NCBI GenBank assembly: GCA_937922795.1
Contig: CALAJK010000047.1
Coordinates: 1 to 64,000, forward strand
Length of the DNA: 64,000 nt
Reading direction: 5' to 3'
Source of the DNA: an uncultured Anaerolineae bacterium
Lineage (GTDB): Bacteria > Chloroflexota > Anaerolineae > Aggregatilineales > Phototrophicaceae
Shown: piece after piece, positions 9,550-19,317 of the stretch
Layout: every line of letters starts with the position of its first letter
Position numbering within the stretch: the first letter of the stretch is position 1
Position numbers and translations under genes: made by a program
Notes under the pieces: generated by a model
Told to the model about the DNA's origin: nothing
What the model saw: the letters and a program-made list of their open reading frames with translations, nothing else
Database searches by the model: none

Positions 9550-11301
9550 ATGGTCGCCTCCAACCGCCGTCTGCCCACCGCCGCGCTGCCGGTCCTCCTG
9601 CTGGCGCTGTTCGCTTTCGGCATGAGCGCCCTGGTCAGCCGGACGGTGTTCGAGCGCCTGCCCCGCCTGGAAGATGAGCTGACGTACCTGTTTCAAGCCC
9701 GGATGTTGGCGCGCGGCCAGCCGGTCATCGCGTCGCCGGAGCCGCGCCGGGCCTACTGGCAGCCGTTCGTCGTGGATTATCAGGGGCGGCGTTTCGGCAA
9801 ATACCCGCTGGGCTGGCCGCTGCTGCTGGCGGCCGGCGCCAGCGTAGGCCAACCCTGGGTCGTCAACGCCTGGCTGGCGGCGCTGACTGTGGCGCTGGTC
9901 TACCGGCTGGGGCGCGACGTGTTCAATCCGGACGCCGGCCTCATCGCCGCCGCCCTGACGGCCTTTTCGCCCATGGCGCTGCTGCTGAACGCCACGCTGA
10001 TGGGCCACACCGCCGCGCTGGCCTGCGCTGCCGCTTTCCTGGCCGCCTGCGCCCGGCTGGAACGGGGGCGGCGTCCTCTGCGCTGGGGACTGGCCGCCGG
10101 CGTCGCCCTGGGGCTGCTGGTGATCAACCGCCCGGTGGCCGGCCTCGCCCTGGCCGCGCCGGTCGCCGCCTGGAGCCTGGTGCGCTTCGTCCGGGCGCGC
10201 CGCGCCCGGCTGGCCATCCTGAAACCTCTGCTGGCGCTGGCCGCCGCCGCCCTGCTCATCAGCGCCGCCATCCCGCTGTACAACGCGGCCGCCGCCGGCG
10301 ATCCGGCGCAGAACCTGTACCTGCTGGTATGGCCTTATGACCGCGTCGGCTTCGGCGAGGGTTACGGCCCGCGCGGCCACACGCTGGAGAAAGGCCTGCG
10401 GCAAACGCGCTGGGATCTGTCGCTGGCGGCGGCGGATCTCTTCGGCTGGCAGATCGGCCCCATGCCCCCGCCCGACCTGCGGCTGCGCACTCAGGCGGTC
10501 TACTGGCCGCCGGTGGGCGTCAGTTGGGCGCTCATCCCGCTGGGGCTGGCGGTCGCCGGGCGGCGGCGCTGGGCGGCCTGGGCCGTGTGGCTGGGCGCGG
10601 GCATCGCCGCCTTCATGCTGACGACCAACCTGCCCATCGAGACGCTGCGCGACCCGGCTTTCGCTCACGGCTGGCTGGCGCTGGCCGCCGCCTGGCTGGC
10701 GCTGCCGTTCGCCTTCCTGCTCGTCGGCCGCCCTGGCCGGCAGGCAGCCTGGGCGACGGTGCTGCTGGCCGCGCTGCTGGCGCTCATCCTGCTGCATATG
10801 GCCTACTGGATCGGCGCGCAGATCTACAGCACGCGCTATTACTTCGAAGGGCTGACGGCCGCCGCCCTGCTGAGCGCCCTGCCGCTGGCGGCGCTGGCGC
10901 GGCGCTGGCGGCGCTGGCCGGTCTACGCCGGTTTAACCGCCCTGCTGCTGTACAGCCTGTACGCCTACAGCACGCCGCGCATCACGCCGCTGTACCGCTT
11001 CAACTACGTGACGCCGGAGCTGAACGCGGCGGTCGAAGCCCGGCGGGACGGCCGGCCGGCGCTGGTCATCGTGACCGGGAGCGAGGTGCGCTGGCGGGCG
11101 CTCGGCAGCCTGATGGCCGTCACCAGCCCATTTCTGGACAGCGACATCGTCGCCGCCATCGACAACATGCAGCCCGGCGTGCGCGACGCGATCCTGGCGC
11201 GTTTCCCCGACCGTCAGGTGATCGAGCTGTACGCCGCCGGCAACCGCGCCTGCTTCGACGCGACTATGGCCGGCGAGTGCTACGGCGCGCCCCCCGGCTG
11301 A
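9550..11301 (+). CDS. GT39/PMT-like membrane glycosyltransferase family protein
   Basis: Multi-TM; LPRLEDELTYLFQARMLARG...GRRFGKYPLGWPLLLA typical of GT-C/ArnT-like proteins. Confidence 0.65.
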   Translation: MVASNRRLPTAALPVLLLALFAFGMSALVSRTVFERLPRLEDELTYLFQARMLARGQPVIASPEPRRAYWQPFVVDYQGRRFGKYPLGWPLLLAAGASVGQPWVVNAWLAALTVALVYRLGRDVFNPDAGLIAAALTAFSPMALLLNATLMGHTAALACAAAFLAACARLERGRRPLRWGLAAGVALGLLVINRPVAGLALAAPVAAWSLVRFVRARRARLAILKPLLALAAAALLISAAIPLYNAAAAGDPAQNLYLLVWPYDRVGFGEGYGPRGHTLEKGLRQTRWDLSLAAADLFGWQIGPMPPPDLRLRTQAVYWPPVGVSWALIPLGLAVAGRRRWAAWAVWLGAGIAAFMLTTNLPIETLRDPAFAHGWLALAAAWLALPFAFLLVGRPGRQAAWATVLLAALLALILLHMAYWIGAQIYSTRYYFEGLTAAALLSALPLAALARRWRRWPVYAGLTALLLYSLYAYSTPRITPLYRFNYVTPELNAAVEARRDGRPALVIVTGSEVRWRALGSLMAVTSPFLDSDIVAAIDNMQPGVRDAILARFPDRQVIELYAAGNRACFDATMAGECYGAPPG

Positions 11302-11413
11302 GCCGCCCGTTCGCCGCCGCCCGGCCAGCTTGCCGAAGGCGGCGGCAGCCGCTATCATCTGCAGGCGTATTAAGGCGCATCTGCCAGATCCGAGATGGGC
11401 GTAGAGGGGGCGC

Positions 11414-12490
11414 ATGTTCCGCCGACGACCACACCAACCGAAGGCGCTGGCTCCTGTTGACGACGTCCTGACGCCAGCGCTGATCAACGCCGTCAGCCTG
11501 TGGGCTGGCTCGACCACCAGCGGCGACAGCGACCGCCGCGCCGATCTGCTGCGCGACAAGACCAACGCCTTGATCGGCGACGGGCGAGCAGGGACGGCCG
11601 CCGGCTTCTTCGTGTGCGTGCGCAAACCGGTCGAACAGGTCACCCCGGCCGACGTCCAGACGTGGCGCGCCTACCTGGAGGAGATGGGTCTGTCGCCGGC
11701 CAGCGTGTACGCCCGCATCAGCCGCGTGTCCAGCTTCTACGAGTGGTTGATGCGGGAGGACGCTTTTCGCGGCGTCATCACCACCAATCCGGTTGATCTG
11801 GCCCGCCCCAAAGCCCCTCGCGCCTACCAGTCCGAGCGCACTCAATCGCTCACCGATGCAGAAGCGGGCGCGCTGTTGGCCGAGGCCCAGGCCGACGCCG
11901 TCCGCGGCGGCGTCCACGCCAAGCGCGACTACGCCCTGCTGCGCTTCTACTTCGCCACCGGCAAACGCCGCGCCGAGGTGATCGGCCTGCGTTGGGGCGA
12001 CCTGCGCCTCACGCCCAAAGCCATCATCATCCGCACCCGCGAGAAAGGCGGGCTGTACCAGTCCACCGAAATCCTTGATCCCGGCGTGCGGGCGGCGCTC
12101 TTCGACTACTTGAGGGCCTCCGACCGCTGGGACGCAGCGGCCAACCGCCCGGCGCTGGAGCCGGATGACCCGCTGTGGCTGCGCCACGACCGAGCCGCCA
12201 GAACGCCCGCCCCGGTCACTTCGCATGGTTTCGTCAAGGCCTTCAAGAAATATGCCCGCCGCGCCGGCCTGGGCGACGTGCATCTGCATCAGACGCGCCA
12301 CACCGTCGCCCGCATGGTGGGCGAACAGTCCGGCGATCTAGCCGAAGTCCAGACGGTGTTAGGCCACCAGAACATCGCCACCACCCGCGTCTACTTGAGC
12401 CGCGTCTCGGTCAAGCGCGACCGGCACAGCCGGGCGATCGCCGCGCGGCTAGGTCTGAGCGAAGCTGCAGACGACGATGATGAGACGTGA
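11414..12490 (+). CDS. Tyrosine recombinase (XerC/XerD-like integrase)
   Basis: Phage_integrase motifs: GKRRAEVIGLRWGDL, HLHQTRHTVAR, LGHQNIATTRVYL (R/HxxR/H/Y). Confidence 0.88.
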   Translation: MFRRRPHQPKALAPVDDVLTPALINAVSLWAGSTTSGDSDRRADLLRDKTNALIGDGRAGTAAGFFVCVRKPVEQVTPADVQTWRAYLEEMGLSPASVYARISRVSSFYEWLMREDAFRGVITTNPVDLARPKAPRAYQSERTQSLTDAEAGALLAEAQADAVRGGVHAKRDYALLRFYFATGKRRAEVIGLRWGDLRLTPKAIIIRTREKGGLYQSTEILDPGVRAALFDYLRASDRWDAAANRPALEPDDPLWLRHDRAARTPAPVTSHGFVKAFKKYARRAGLGDVHLHQTRHTVARMVGEQSGDLAEVQTVLGHQNIATTRVYLSRVSVKRDRHSRAIAARLGLSEAADDDDET

Positions 12491-12499
12491 ACGGCGCGC

Positions 12500-13435
12500 C
12501 TACGGGATGAGCCGAGTCGCCAGCAGCCCCAGCGACAGCAGGGCGCTGTAGACCAGGCTCAGCCGGGCAGTGCGCCCCAGCAGCGGGTTGAGCGCCCGCC
12601 CTTCGGCGCGGCCCAAATCCCGCGCTAGCCGGACGGCCGCCGGCAGCGCCAGCAGCGTCAGCAGCACGCCCAGGTAGCGCGTCCCCAGCGTCAGCACCAT
12701 CGCGACCGGGACGGCGAAGGCGGCCAGCAGCAGCAGCGCGTACTCGATCCGCGTCCCGCGTGGGCCCAGGATGACGGCCAGCGTGCGCTTGCCAGCGCGC
12801 CGGTCGGTGGGGATATCGCGCAGGTTGTTGACCACCAGGATGGCGGTGATGAGCGCGCCCACTGGCGCTGCCGCCGCCAGCGCCAGCGGTGTGACCGCCA
12901 GCGCCTGCACGTAATACGTGCCGACCACTGCCACCAGCCCGAAGAAGATGAACACGAACAGATCGCCCAGGCCGTTCGAGGCCAGCGGGAACGGCCCGCC
13001 GCTGTAGGCCAGCGCCGCCAGCATCGAGGCGACGCCGATGGCCAGCACCGGCCACCCGCCCACCGTGATCAGATACAGGCCGACGACGACGGTCAGCCCC
13101 AAAACTACGGCGATGCCGATGCGCATCTGCGCCGGGCTGAGCAGGCCGGTGGCGGCGGCGCGCGGTGGGCCGAGCCGGTCGGGCGTATCCACGCCGCGCT
13201 GATGGTCGAAGTAGTCGTTGGCCAGGTTGACAGCGATTTGCAGCAGCAGTGCGCCGACCAGCGCCGCCAGCGCCGGCAGCGGGGCGAAACGGCCGTCCGC
13301 CGCCGCCAGCGCCGTGCCTACCAGCACTGGGCCGACCGCCGCCGGCAGCGTCTTGGGGCGCGACGCCAGCCGCCAAGCCTCCATGCGCGACAGCACGCGC
13401 GCTGTTTGGGAAGAGGTCACATCAGGTCGATTCAT
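12500..13435 (-). CDS. menA: 1,4-dihydroxy-2-naphthoate polyprenyltransferase
   Basis: RPKTLPAAVGPVLVGTALA; NLANDYFDHQRGVDTPDRLGPPRA; NNLRDIPTDRRAGKRTLAV. Confidence 0.9.
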   Translation of the reverse strand: MNRPDVTSSQTARVLSRMEAWRLASRPKTLPAAVGPVLVGTALAAADGRFAPLPALAALVGALLLQIAVNLANDYFDHQRGVDTPDRLGPPRAAATGLLSPAQMRIGIAVVLGLTVVVGLYLITVGGWPVLAIGVASMLAALAYSGGPFPLASNGLGDLFVFIFFGLVAVVGTYYVQALAVTPLALAAAAPVGALITAILVVNNLRDIPTDRRAGKRTLAVILGPRGTRIEYALLLLAAFAVPVAMVLTLGTRYLGVLLTLLALPAAVRLARDLGRAEGRALNPLLGRTARLSLVYSALLSLGLLATRLIP

Positions 13436-13450
13436 GGGTCGTTCGGAAGC

Positions 13451-15328
13451 TCACTCGCTGAACACCTGTTTGAGCAGCATCACGCCCGCCAGCGCATAGC
13501 CGATGAGCGCCGGCAGCGCGTCGCCATGCGTGTACAGCAGCGTGGCGCTCACCAGCAGGCTGCCGGCGATCACCGCCTGGGCGGTGCGCCGCCCCTGCGC
13601 TTCGATGCGCTGGAGCTGCTTGCGGTAGGTCGGGCTGGGCGTGACGCGCAGCGTCAGCTCGCCGCGGTCGGCTTTGCTCAGCACATTGTCGGCCTGCTGC
13701 GGCAGCGAAATGGCGCGGTTGAGGAACAGCCGCCCGACCTCAGCCAGCGTCTGGGAGGGATTGCCGTTGAACAAGCTCTGCAGGATCGGCAGGCCGATGC
13801 TCTCGCCGCTCAGTTCGGCGGCAGCGCCGTTCATCGAACGGGCGATCATCTTCTGCGCGTAAGGCTGCAGCTCCTGCCAGGGGTTGAAGTCCGGGTCTAG
13901 GCTGGTGGCCATGCCGCTGAGGATACCCATCGCCCGTCCCAGGTAGATGAAGTCCTGCGGCACTTGAAACGGCATGGCGAACAGCAGATCGTTGAACTCG
14001 CGCGCCAGGTCACGGGCTTCGGCATAGCTGACGTGCTTGATCTCCGTCATGCTCAAGCCCCACACCTGGTCGAAGGCCGCGCGGGTGGCCTCCTCGATGC
14101 GCTCGGTATCGGCATCGGGCAGCAGGAAGCCCAGCTCCTGGTAGCTGCTGACCATCTTCGACGCGTCGCGGGTGACGATGGCGGTCAGCGTATTGATCAA
14201 GCCGGCGGTGATCTTCGGGCTGAGCGTGCCCGTCATGCCGAAATCCACGAAGATCAGGTAGAAGGGGCGGCCGCCGCGCCCGTAGCCGCGCCCCGCGCCG
14301 CTGCCGTTCCCATTGCCGTCAGCGTGCTCGACCGGCAGCGGGTACACAAACAGATTGCCAGGGTGCGGGTCGGCGTGGAAGAAGCGCTCCTCGAACACCT
14401 GCTTGAGGTAGCAGTCCATCAGCCGTTTGGCGACGGCGCGGCGGCTGATGCCGGCGGCCTCCAGCGCCGCATAGTCGTTGATCTTGATGGTGGTCACGTC
14501 CTCCAGCGTGAGGACGGTATCGGTCGAATGTTCGGCGTACACCGTCGGGATGTAGACGCCCGGATCGTCTTTGAACATCTGGGCGAAGCGCTGGGCGTTG
14601 GCGGCCTCGTGCCGGTAGGAGATCTCTTCCAGCAGCACCCGGCCGAATTCCTGGGCCAGCGCCACCGTATCGGCGCGGCGGCGGATGAAGCGGAACCGCC
14701 GGGCGATGCGCGCCACCACCCCCAGCGCCGCCAGATCGGTGTAAACGATCTCGCGGATGCCGGGGCGCTGCACCTTGACCACCACTCGATCGCCGTTCAG
14801 CAGGCGCGCGCGGTGCACCTGGCCCAGCGACGCCGCTGCCACCGCCCGCTCGTCAATCGAAGCGAAGCGGTCTTTGATCGGCCCCAGCTCTGCCGTGATG
14901 ATGGCCGTGATCTGCTCAAACGGCACGCCCGGCACTTCATCTTGCAAGCCGGCCAGCTCATTCGTGATCTCCGGCGGGAGCGCATCCACGCGGGTGGAGA
15001 TGAACTGCCCCAGTTTGATCATCACGCCGCCCATCTGGATGGCGAAGGCGCGAAATTCACGAGCATAGGCCACCCAACGCGCCGTGTTGCCGCGCTCGAC
15101 CGCCTCATCGCCGATGATCCGCGGCATCATATAGTGCCAGAACAGCAGCCGCACAAACAGCCACAGCGCGAAGGCCAGCGTATGCACATAGCGGAGCTGC
15201 ATGCGCAGGGAGCGGCGCGGCGCGGGCGGCGCGCCTGCTGCCGGCGGCGGCGCAGCGGCGGGCGCAGCCGGGGTCTCCGGCGGATGCGCGCCGTTAGCGT
15301 ACCCGCTGCTTGACCTCCCGCCGTTCAT
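13451..15328 (-). CDS. ABC1/UbiB atypical kinase family protein
   Basis: GGVMIKLGQFISTRVDALP; AAASLGQVHRA; FFHADPHPGN; FVDFGMTG; two C-terminal TM. Start uncertain; longest ORF (15373) overlaps next gene by 80 bp. Confidence 0.88.
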   Translation of the reverse strand: MNGGRSSSGYANGAHPPETPAAPAAAPPPAAGAPPAPRRSLRMQLRYVHTLAFALWLFVRLLFWHYMMPRIIGDEAVERGNTARWVAYAREFRAFAIQMGGVMIKLGQFISTRVDALPPEITNELAGLQDEVPGVPFEQITAIITAELGPIKDRFASIDERAVAAASLGQVHRARLLNGDRVVVKVQRPGIREIVYTDLAALGVVARIARRFRFIRRRADTVALAQEFGRVLLEEISYRHEAANAQRFAQMFKDDPGVYIPTVYAEHSTDTVLTLEDVTTIKINDYAALEAAGISRRAVAKRLMDCYLKQVFEERFFHADPHPGNLFVYPLPVEHADGNGNGSGAGRGYGRGGRPFYLIFVDFGMTGTLSPKITAGLINTLTAIVTRDASKMVSSYQELGFLLPDADTERIEEATRAAFDQVWGLSMTEIKHVSYAEARDLAREFNDLLFAMPFQVPQDFIYLGRAMGILSGMATSLDPDFNPWQELQPYAQKMIARSMNGAAAELSGESIGLPILQSLFNGNPSQTLAEVGRLFLNRAISLPQQADNVLSKADRGELTLRVTPSPTYRKQLQRIEAQGRRTAQAVIAGSLLVSATLLYTHGDALPALIGYALAGVMLLKQVFSE

Positions 15329-16502
15329 CCTTGACAAACTGGATGCGGAGGGAAGATTGCTCGAATTTGGCATCGGCTATTTCCAGATCCCACAGGGCAT
15401 AGGGCAGGACGATATTGCGCCGGTACGGGCCGACGCGCAGCGTGAGCTCGTCCCGCGAGCGGTACAGGTCGACATCTTCTTTCGAGGCAAACGGCAGCGG
15501 CACGATCAGCGTATACCCGCCTTCAGCGTTCGATTCGATGCGGTGGGTCGTGCCTTCAAACAGCTTCTGCGCCGGGTTCTGGTCGCCGTACAGAGCATCG
15601 GCCAGCCGCCGCAGCGCCTCTAGGCCGGTCACTTCCTGGCCGAACAACGGCACTTTCATCAGCGGCAGATCGCCGAACGCCTCGCCGATGAAGGCGATGT
15701 TCTCCAACTGGTTGGCTTTCCACATGGCGAAGTAGGGGTCGGTCACTTCTGGCGGGATGATGCGGTTGCAGATGATGGCGTCGGTCGCGTACCCGTACAG
15801 GTTCAGGTAAGTATAGGTGCGCTGCGTCTCCTTGATGACCATCTTCTCCGGGTTGACCACCAGCCGGATGCTGCTCATATTGGGGTCGGTCAGCAGGCTG
15901 CGGACTTTGTCCAGCGTGGCGAACAGCATGTTCACCTGGTCCCAGGCATCGTTATCCGGCACGGCGTCGCCGCGGTTCATCAACCGCCCGATTGGGCGCA
16001 GGATGCGGGCTGCGCCGCGGGTGATCGTCAGGATCTTCTCGAACCACCAGCGGGTCACATCGGGCAGGCTGAGCAGGCGCAGCGTCTCCGCCGTCGGGGC
16101 GGCGTCTACGATCAGCACATCGAACTGGCCTTCTTCGACGTACTTGTTGATCCACAGCAGATGCGCGCCCTCTTCCAACCCCGGCAGGATGGTCACCTCT
16201 TCGGCGACGATGTCCTCCACCCCCTGGCGGCTGAACAGCGCCACCATGTACTTCTGGAACGTGCCCCAGTATTTGTCCATCGAGTAGCGGGCGTCGACTT
16301 CCTGCCCCCACAGGTTAGGGTACAGTTCGACCGGCTCCGGGCCGATGCTCTTCTCCAGCGAGTCCGACAGGCTGTGAGCAGTGTCGGTGCTGATAACGAT
16401 GGTCTTCAACCCCATTTCGGCACAGCGCAGCGCCGTCGCCGCCGAAATGCTGGTCTTGCCGACTCCGCCTTTGCCAGTGTGCACGATAATCCGCATGGTC
16501 AT
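15294..16502 (-). CDS. ArsA/Get3-family ATPase
   Basis: HTGKGGVGKTSISAATALRCAE (deviant Walker A), STDTAHSLSDSL, VDAAPTAETLRLLSLP. Confidence 0.9.
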   Translation of the reverse strand: MTMRIIVHTGKGGVGKTSISAATALRCAEMGLKTIVISTDTAHSLSDSLEKSIGPEPVELYPNLWGQEVDARYSMDKYWGTFQKYMVALFSRQGVEDIVAEEVTILPGLEEGAHLLWINKYVEEGQFDVLIVDAAPTAETLRLLSLPDVTRWWFEKILTITRGAARILRPIGRLMNRGDAVPDNDAWDQVNMLFATLDKVRSLLTDPNMSSIRLVVNPEKMVIKETQRTYTYLNLYGYATDAIICNRIIPPEVTDPYFAMWKANQLENIAFIGEAFGDLPLMKVPLFGQEVTGLEALRRLADALYGDQNPAQKLFEGTTHRIESNAEGGYTLIVPLPFASKEDVDLYRSRDELTLRVGPYRRNIVLPYALWDLEIADAKFEQSSLRIQFVKDERREVKQRVR

Positions 16503-16623
16503 CCTTCTCAGTTTCTATCACTGGCTCATTATACACGAAGGGATGGGGGATTCCGTCCCGTATTCATTTACGTATAATGTGGGCGGAGGGTGCGGCCAAA
16601 CGACGAACCGGCGCGGCAGAGCT

Positions 16624-17187
16624 TCACACCTCGCCGTAGCGGAAGCAGTCCACCAGGTGATCGTTGACCATGCCAACCGCCTGCATGAAGGCGTAGCAAA
16701 TGGTTGGCCCGACGAAGCGGAAGCCGCGTTTGCGCAGATCGCGGCTCATCGCCCGCGACTCAGCGGTCGCCGCTGGGATCTCGCTCAGCGTCCGCCAGGC
16801 GTTGACTCGCGGCTGTCCGCCCACAAAGCGCCAGATATAGGCGTCAACTGTGCCGAACGCCTCGCGCACGGCCAGCCAAGCGCGGGCGTTGGCGACGGCA
16901 GCGGTCACTTTCAATCGGTTGCGGACGATGCCGGGGTCGGCCAGCAGGGCGGCGATCCGGGCGTCATCGTAGCGGGCGATGCGCTCTGGGTCGAAGTTGT
17001 CGAAAGCGCGGCGGTAGTGAGGGCGTTTGCGCAGGACGGTCAGCCAGCTCAAGCCGGCCTGCGCGCCTTCCAGGATCAACATCTCGAACAGGCGGCGATC
17101 ATCATGCTGGGGCACGCCCCACTCTTCATCATGGTACTGGATATACAGCGGGTCATCGCAGCACCAACCGCAGCGGTTCATCAGCCA
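16624..17187 (-). CDS. tag: DNA-3-methyladenine glycosylase I
   Basis: RCGWCCDDPLYIQYHDEEWGVPQHDDRRLFEMLILEGAQAGLSWLTVLRKR...GFRFVGPTICYAFMQAVGMVNDH. Confidence 0.95.
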   Translation of the reverse strand, partial: WLMNRCGWCCDDPLYIQYHDEEWGVPQHDDRRLFEMLILEGAQAGLSWLTVLRKRPHYRRAFDNFDPERIARYDDARIAALLADPGIVRNRLKVTAAVANARAWLAVREAFGTVDAYIWRFVGGQPRVNAWRTLSEIPAATAESRAMSRDLRKRGFRFVGPTICYAFMQAVGMVNDHLVDCFRYGEV

Positions 17188-17376
17188 CATCCCCTCCAGC
17201 CGGTTCCAGCGCATGACCCTATCATAGCCCACAGCCCAGGGGACGGGAAATGCTGACTTGACGCTGCATGAGGGAAAAATTCACAAATATTTAGACTCTT
17301 CACGCAGTATCAATGCTATAGTGGGGGTAGAGTTTCGCATTCTTCGTCGTCGCCCAAAGGCGCTAGGGCAGCGTTT

Positions 17377-17964
17377 ATGGCAGGCTCGCTCAGTCGTACT
17401 CTTCAGTACGAACTCACTCAGATCATCGACCGGCATCTTGAAGAACTGCGCGGCATCGTCCCGCTGTCCGCCAGCGCGGCCAACCCGCCTGAGGACATCG
17501 TCGGGTGTCTGCAGCGGCTGGTTGAGATCTGCCAGCACACCAGCCCCGAACAAGCGCGCAAGCTGGCCGGCGAAGCGCAGGCATGCCAGGCGCGGGTCGA
17601 ACGCTTCCTCGAACTGATGAACCAGCGCTTTGATCCCCCATTTTGGCAGACCGAAATCGGCCAGATCCTCGAACAGAGCCGCGCCTGGCGGCGGGCAGTG
17701 GCGCTGGGCGAAACGCCGGCGCAGACGGCCGAGTCGGTATGGGACTTGATCGCGCCGGCGAAGCCCGACCATCTGGAAGTGGTGAGCGATGGGGTTTACG
17801 AGGCGCAGTGGTGGAAGCCCGTGCCTCAGATGGATGTGTATTTGCTCAAACACACCGAGGGCGTGGTGATCCACGAAGAAATCAAGAATCCGAAGGGGCT
17901 GCCTCACGGCCTGGCCATCCGCTTCTCGGTGCTGTCTCATCTGCCGCCAACCGCCCCGGACTGA
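17377..17964 (+). CDS. Hypothetical protein
   Basis: 195-aa ORF, plausible composition, followed closely by HEAT-repeat gene on same strand. Confidence 0.6.
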   Translation: MAGSLSRTLQYELTQIIDRHLEELRGIVPLSASAANPPEDIVGCLQRLVEICQHTSPEQARKLAGEAQACQARVERFLELMNQRFDPPFWQTEIGQILEQSRAWRRAVALGETPAQTAESVWDLIAPAKPDHLEVVSDGVYEAQWWKPVPQMDVYLLKHTEGVVIHEEIKNPKGLPHGLAIRFSVLSHLPPTAPD

Positions 17965-17987
17965 CGAAGCCGACCGAAGGATGAATC

Positions 17988-18569
17988 ATGAAAACCTTTG
18001 AAGCCGACATCGAAGACTTAGCCAGCCCAGACGCCGAACGAAGCCAGCAAGCTCGCTCACGGCTGCTCGCCTCCCGGCACAGAGCGCTCGAACATCTCAT
18101 CAAAATCCTGCCGGCGGCCAACGACCGGTTGGCCTGGAAAATCCTCATGCTTTTGGGCGAGATGAACGATCCCAGAGCCATCCCCGCCTTCGTTCAATGT
18201 CTACAGTCTTCCAGCCCGGCCATCCGGGCGGCGGCCGCCCAGTTCCTGAGCGCCATCGGCGGCGAAGAGGCCGCCGAACCCCTGCGCGCCATGCTCCGAT
18301 CCACGTCAGACGCCGGATCGCTCATCTGGGTCATTCACGCGCTGGGTAAACTCGGCGACCGCCAATCGGTTGATCTGCTGCTCCAGATCGTTCAGGAGAC
18401 CGATTCGCCAACGGCGCGCTACACCGCCATCGAAGCGCTGGGGCTGATCGGCGATCCCAAAGTAGTCGAGGTCATCCGCCGCTACGCCGATGACGAGTCG
18501 CACCACGTGCGCGAGCGGGTGAGAATTGTGCTGGAGCGTTTTCAGGGCCGCCAAACGTCTGCCCATTGA
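17988..18569 (+). CDS. HEAT-repeat protein
   Basis: Repeating helices: DPRAIPAFVQCLQSSSPAIRAAAAQFLSAIGGEEAAEPLRAML...ALGKLGDRQSVDLLLQI...ALGLIGDPKVVEVI. Confidence 0.8.
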   Translation: MKTFEADIEDLASPDAERSQQARSRLLASRHRALEHLIKILPAANDRLAWKILMLLGEMNDPRAIPAFVQCLQSSSPAIRAAAAQFLSAIGGEEAAEPLRAMLRSTSDAGSLIWVIHALGKLGDRQSVDLLLQIVQETDSPTARYTAIEALGLIGDPKVVEVIRRYADDESHHVRERVRIVLERFQGRQTSAH

Positions 18570-18623
18570 AGCCGGCAGATCCCACAAGCGCTGTCGCGCG
18601 CCCCAGCAGCCTCGCCGCCGACG

Positions 18624-19301
18624 CTAGGCTGACCCGCCGCTCACCACGGGAATATCGTTCAACGTGGCGACCCGCCGGTGCGCCCCCCGCACATGCCGGT
18701 AGCGATCGTCACGATCTACAATCCAGCATCGCAGCCCGCACTGCTCGGCGAACGCGGCATCCGACCATGGATCGTCGCCGATCACGGCGGCGGTCGAGGC
18801 GTCCAGTTCCGGCAGTTCAGACCGCATGTGCTGCCACAGGCTGGGGTGCGGTTTGGGCTGCGTTCCTGGACACAACCGCGGCGTGAAAAAACGGTCAATA
18901 TACGGGTGAAGCTCCAACTGGCGGGCGACGGCCGGCGCATGCGGGTTGTTAGAAACTACGTAAACCCGCCCGCCCGCGTCACGCAGCCGGCGCAGGAAGG
19001 GCAGCGTATCGTCGAACAGCTCCGGCCGGTAGGCAGTCTGCAAGTCGTTGAGCAAGCTGGACTGCAAACGACGCGGCCACCCCAGCCGGTCGAACAACTC
19101 GTCCAGGACCGGCGTCGGGTCTGGGTTCAAGCTCAGGTTGAACTGCTCCTGCGCGTTGAGCATCGCCTGCTGCAGCAGCAGCGGATCGCAGCTCAGGCCG
19201 TGCTGCTGCATCAGCTTGGGCATCGCCCACCGGACGCCCCAGGTGGTCATGCCGCTGGCGAGCGTATCGTCGAAATCCAGGAGCCAATGCCTGATCGTCA
19301 T
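18624..19301 (-). CDS. HAD-superfamily hydrolase (phosphatase-like)
   Basis: WLLDFDDTLASG motif I; VYVVSNNPHAP motif II; KPHP motif III; VIGDDPWSDAAFA motif IV. Confidence 0.85.
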   Translation of the reverse strand: MTIRHWLLDFDDTLASGMTTWGVRWAMPKLMQQHGLSCDPLLLQQAMLNAQEQFNLSLNPDPTPVLDELFDRLGWPRRLQSSLLNDLQTAYRPELFDDTLPFLRRLRDAGGRVYVVSNNPHAPAVARQLELHPYIDRFFTPRLCPGTQPKPHPSLWQHMRSELPELDASTAAVIGDDPWSDAAFAEQCGLRCWIVDRDDRYRHVRGAHRRVATLNDIPVVSGGSA

Positions 19302-19317
19302 TGCTGCCCCCTCCGGC

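Noticed and set aside
9436-10797. 453-aa minus-strand ORF
   Set aside because: Antisense to the GT39-like gene; Gln/Arg/Gly-rich, no recognisable domain.
11414-12490. Tyrosine recombinase as evidence of a prophage or integrative element
   Set aside because: No phage, conjugation or tRNA/att features nearby; flanked by ordinary chromosomal genes. More likely Xer-like, though not excluded.
12411-13376. 321-aa minus-strand ORF
   Set aside because: Shadow frame of menA with low-complexity A/G/R composition.
13964-15313. 449-aa plus-strand ORF
   Set aside because: Antisense to the UbiB-like gene; His/Gln/Arg-rich artefact.
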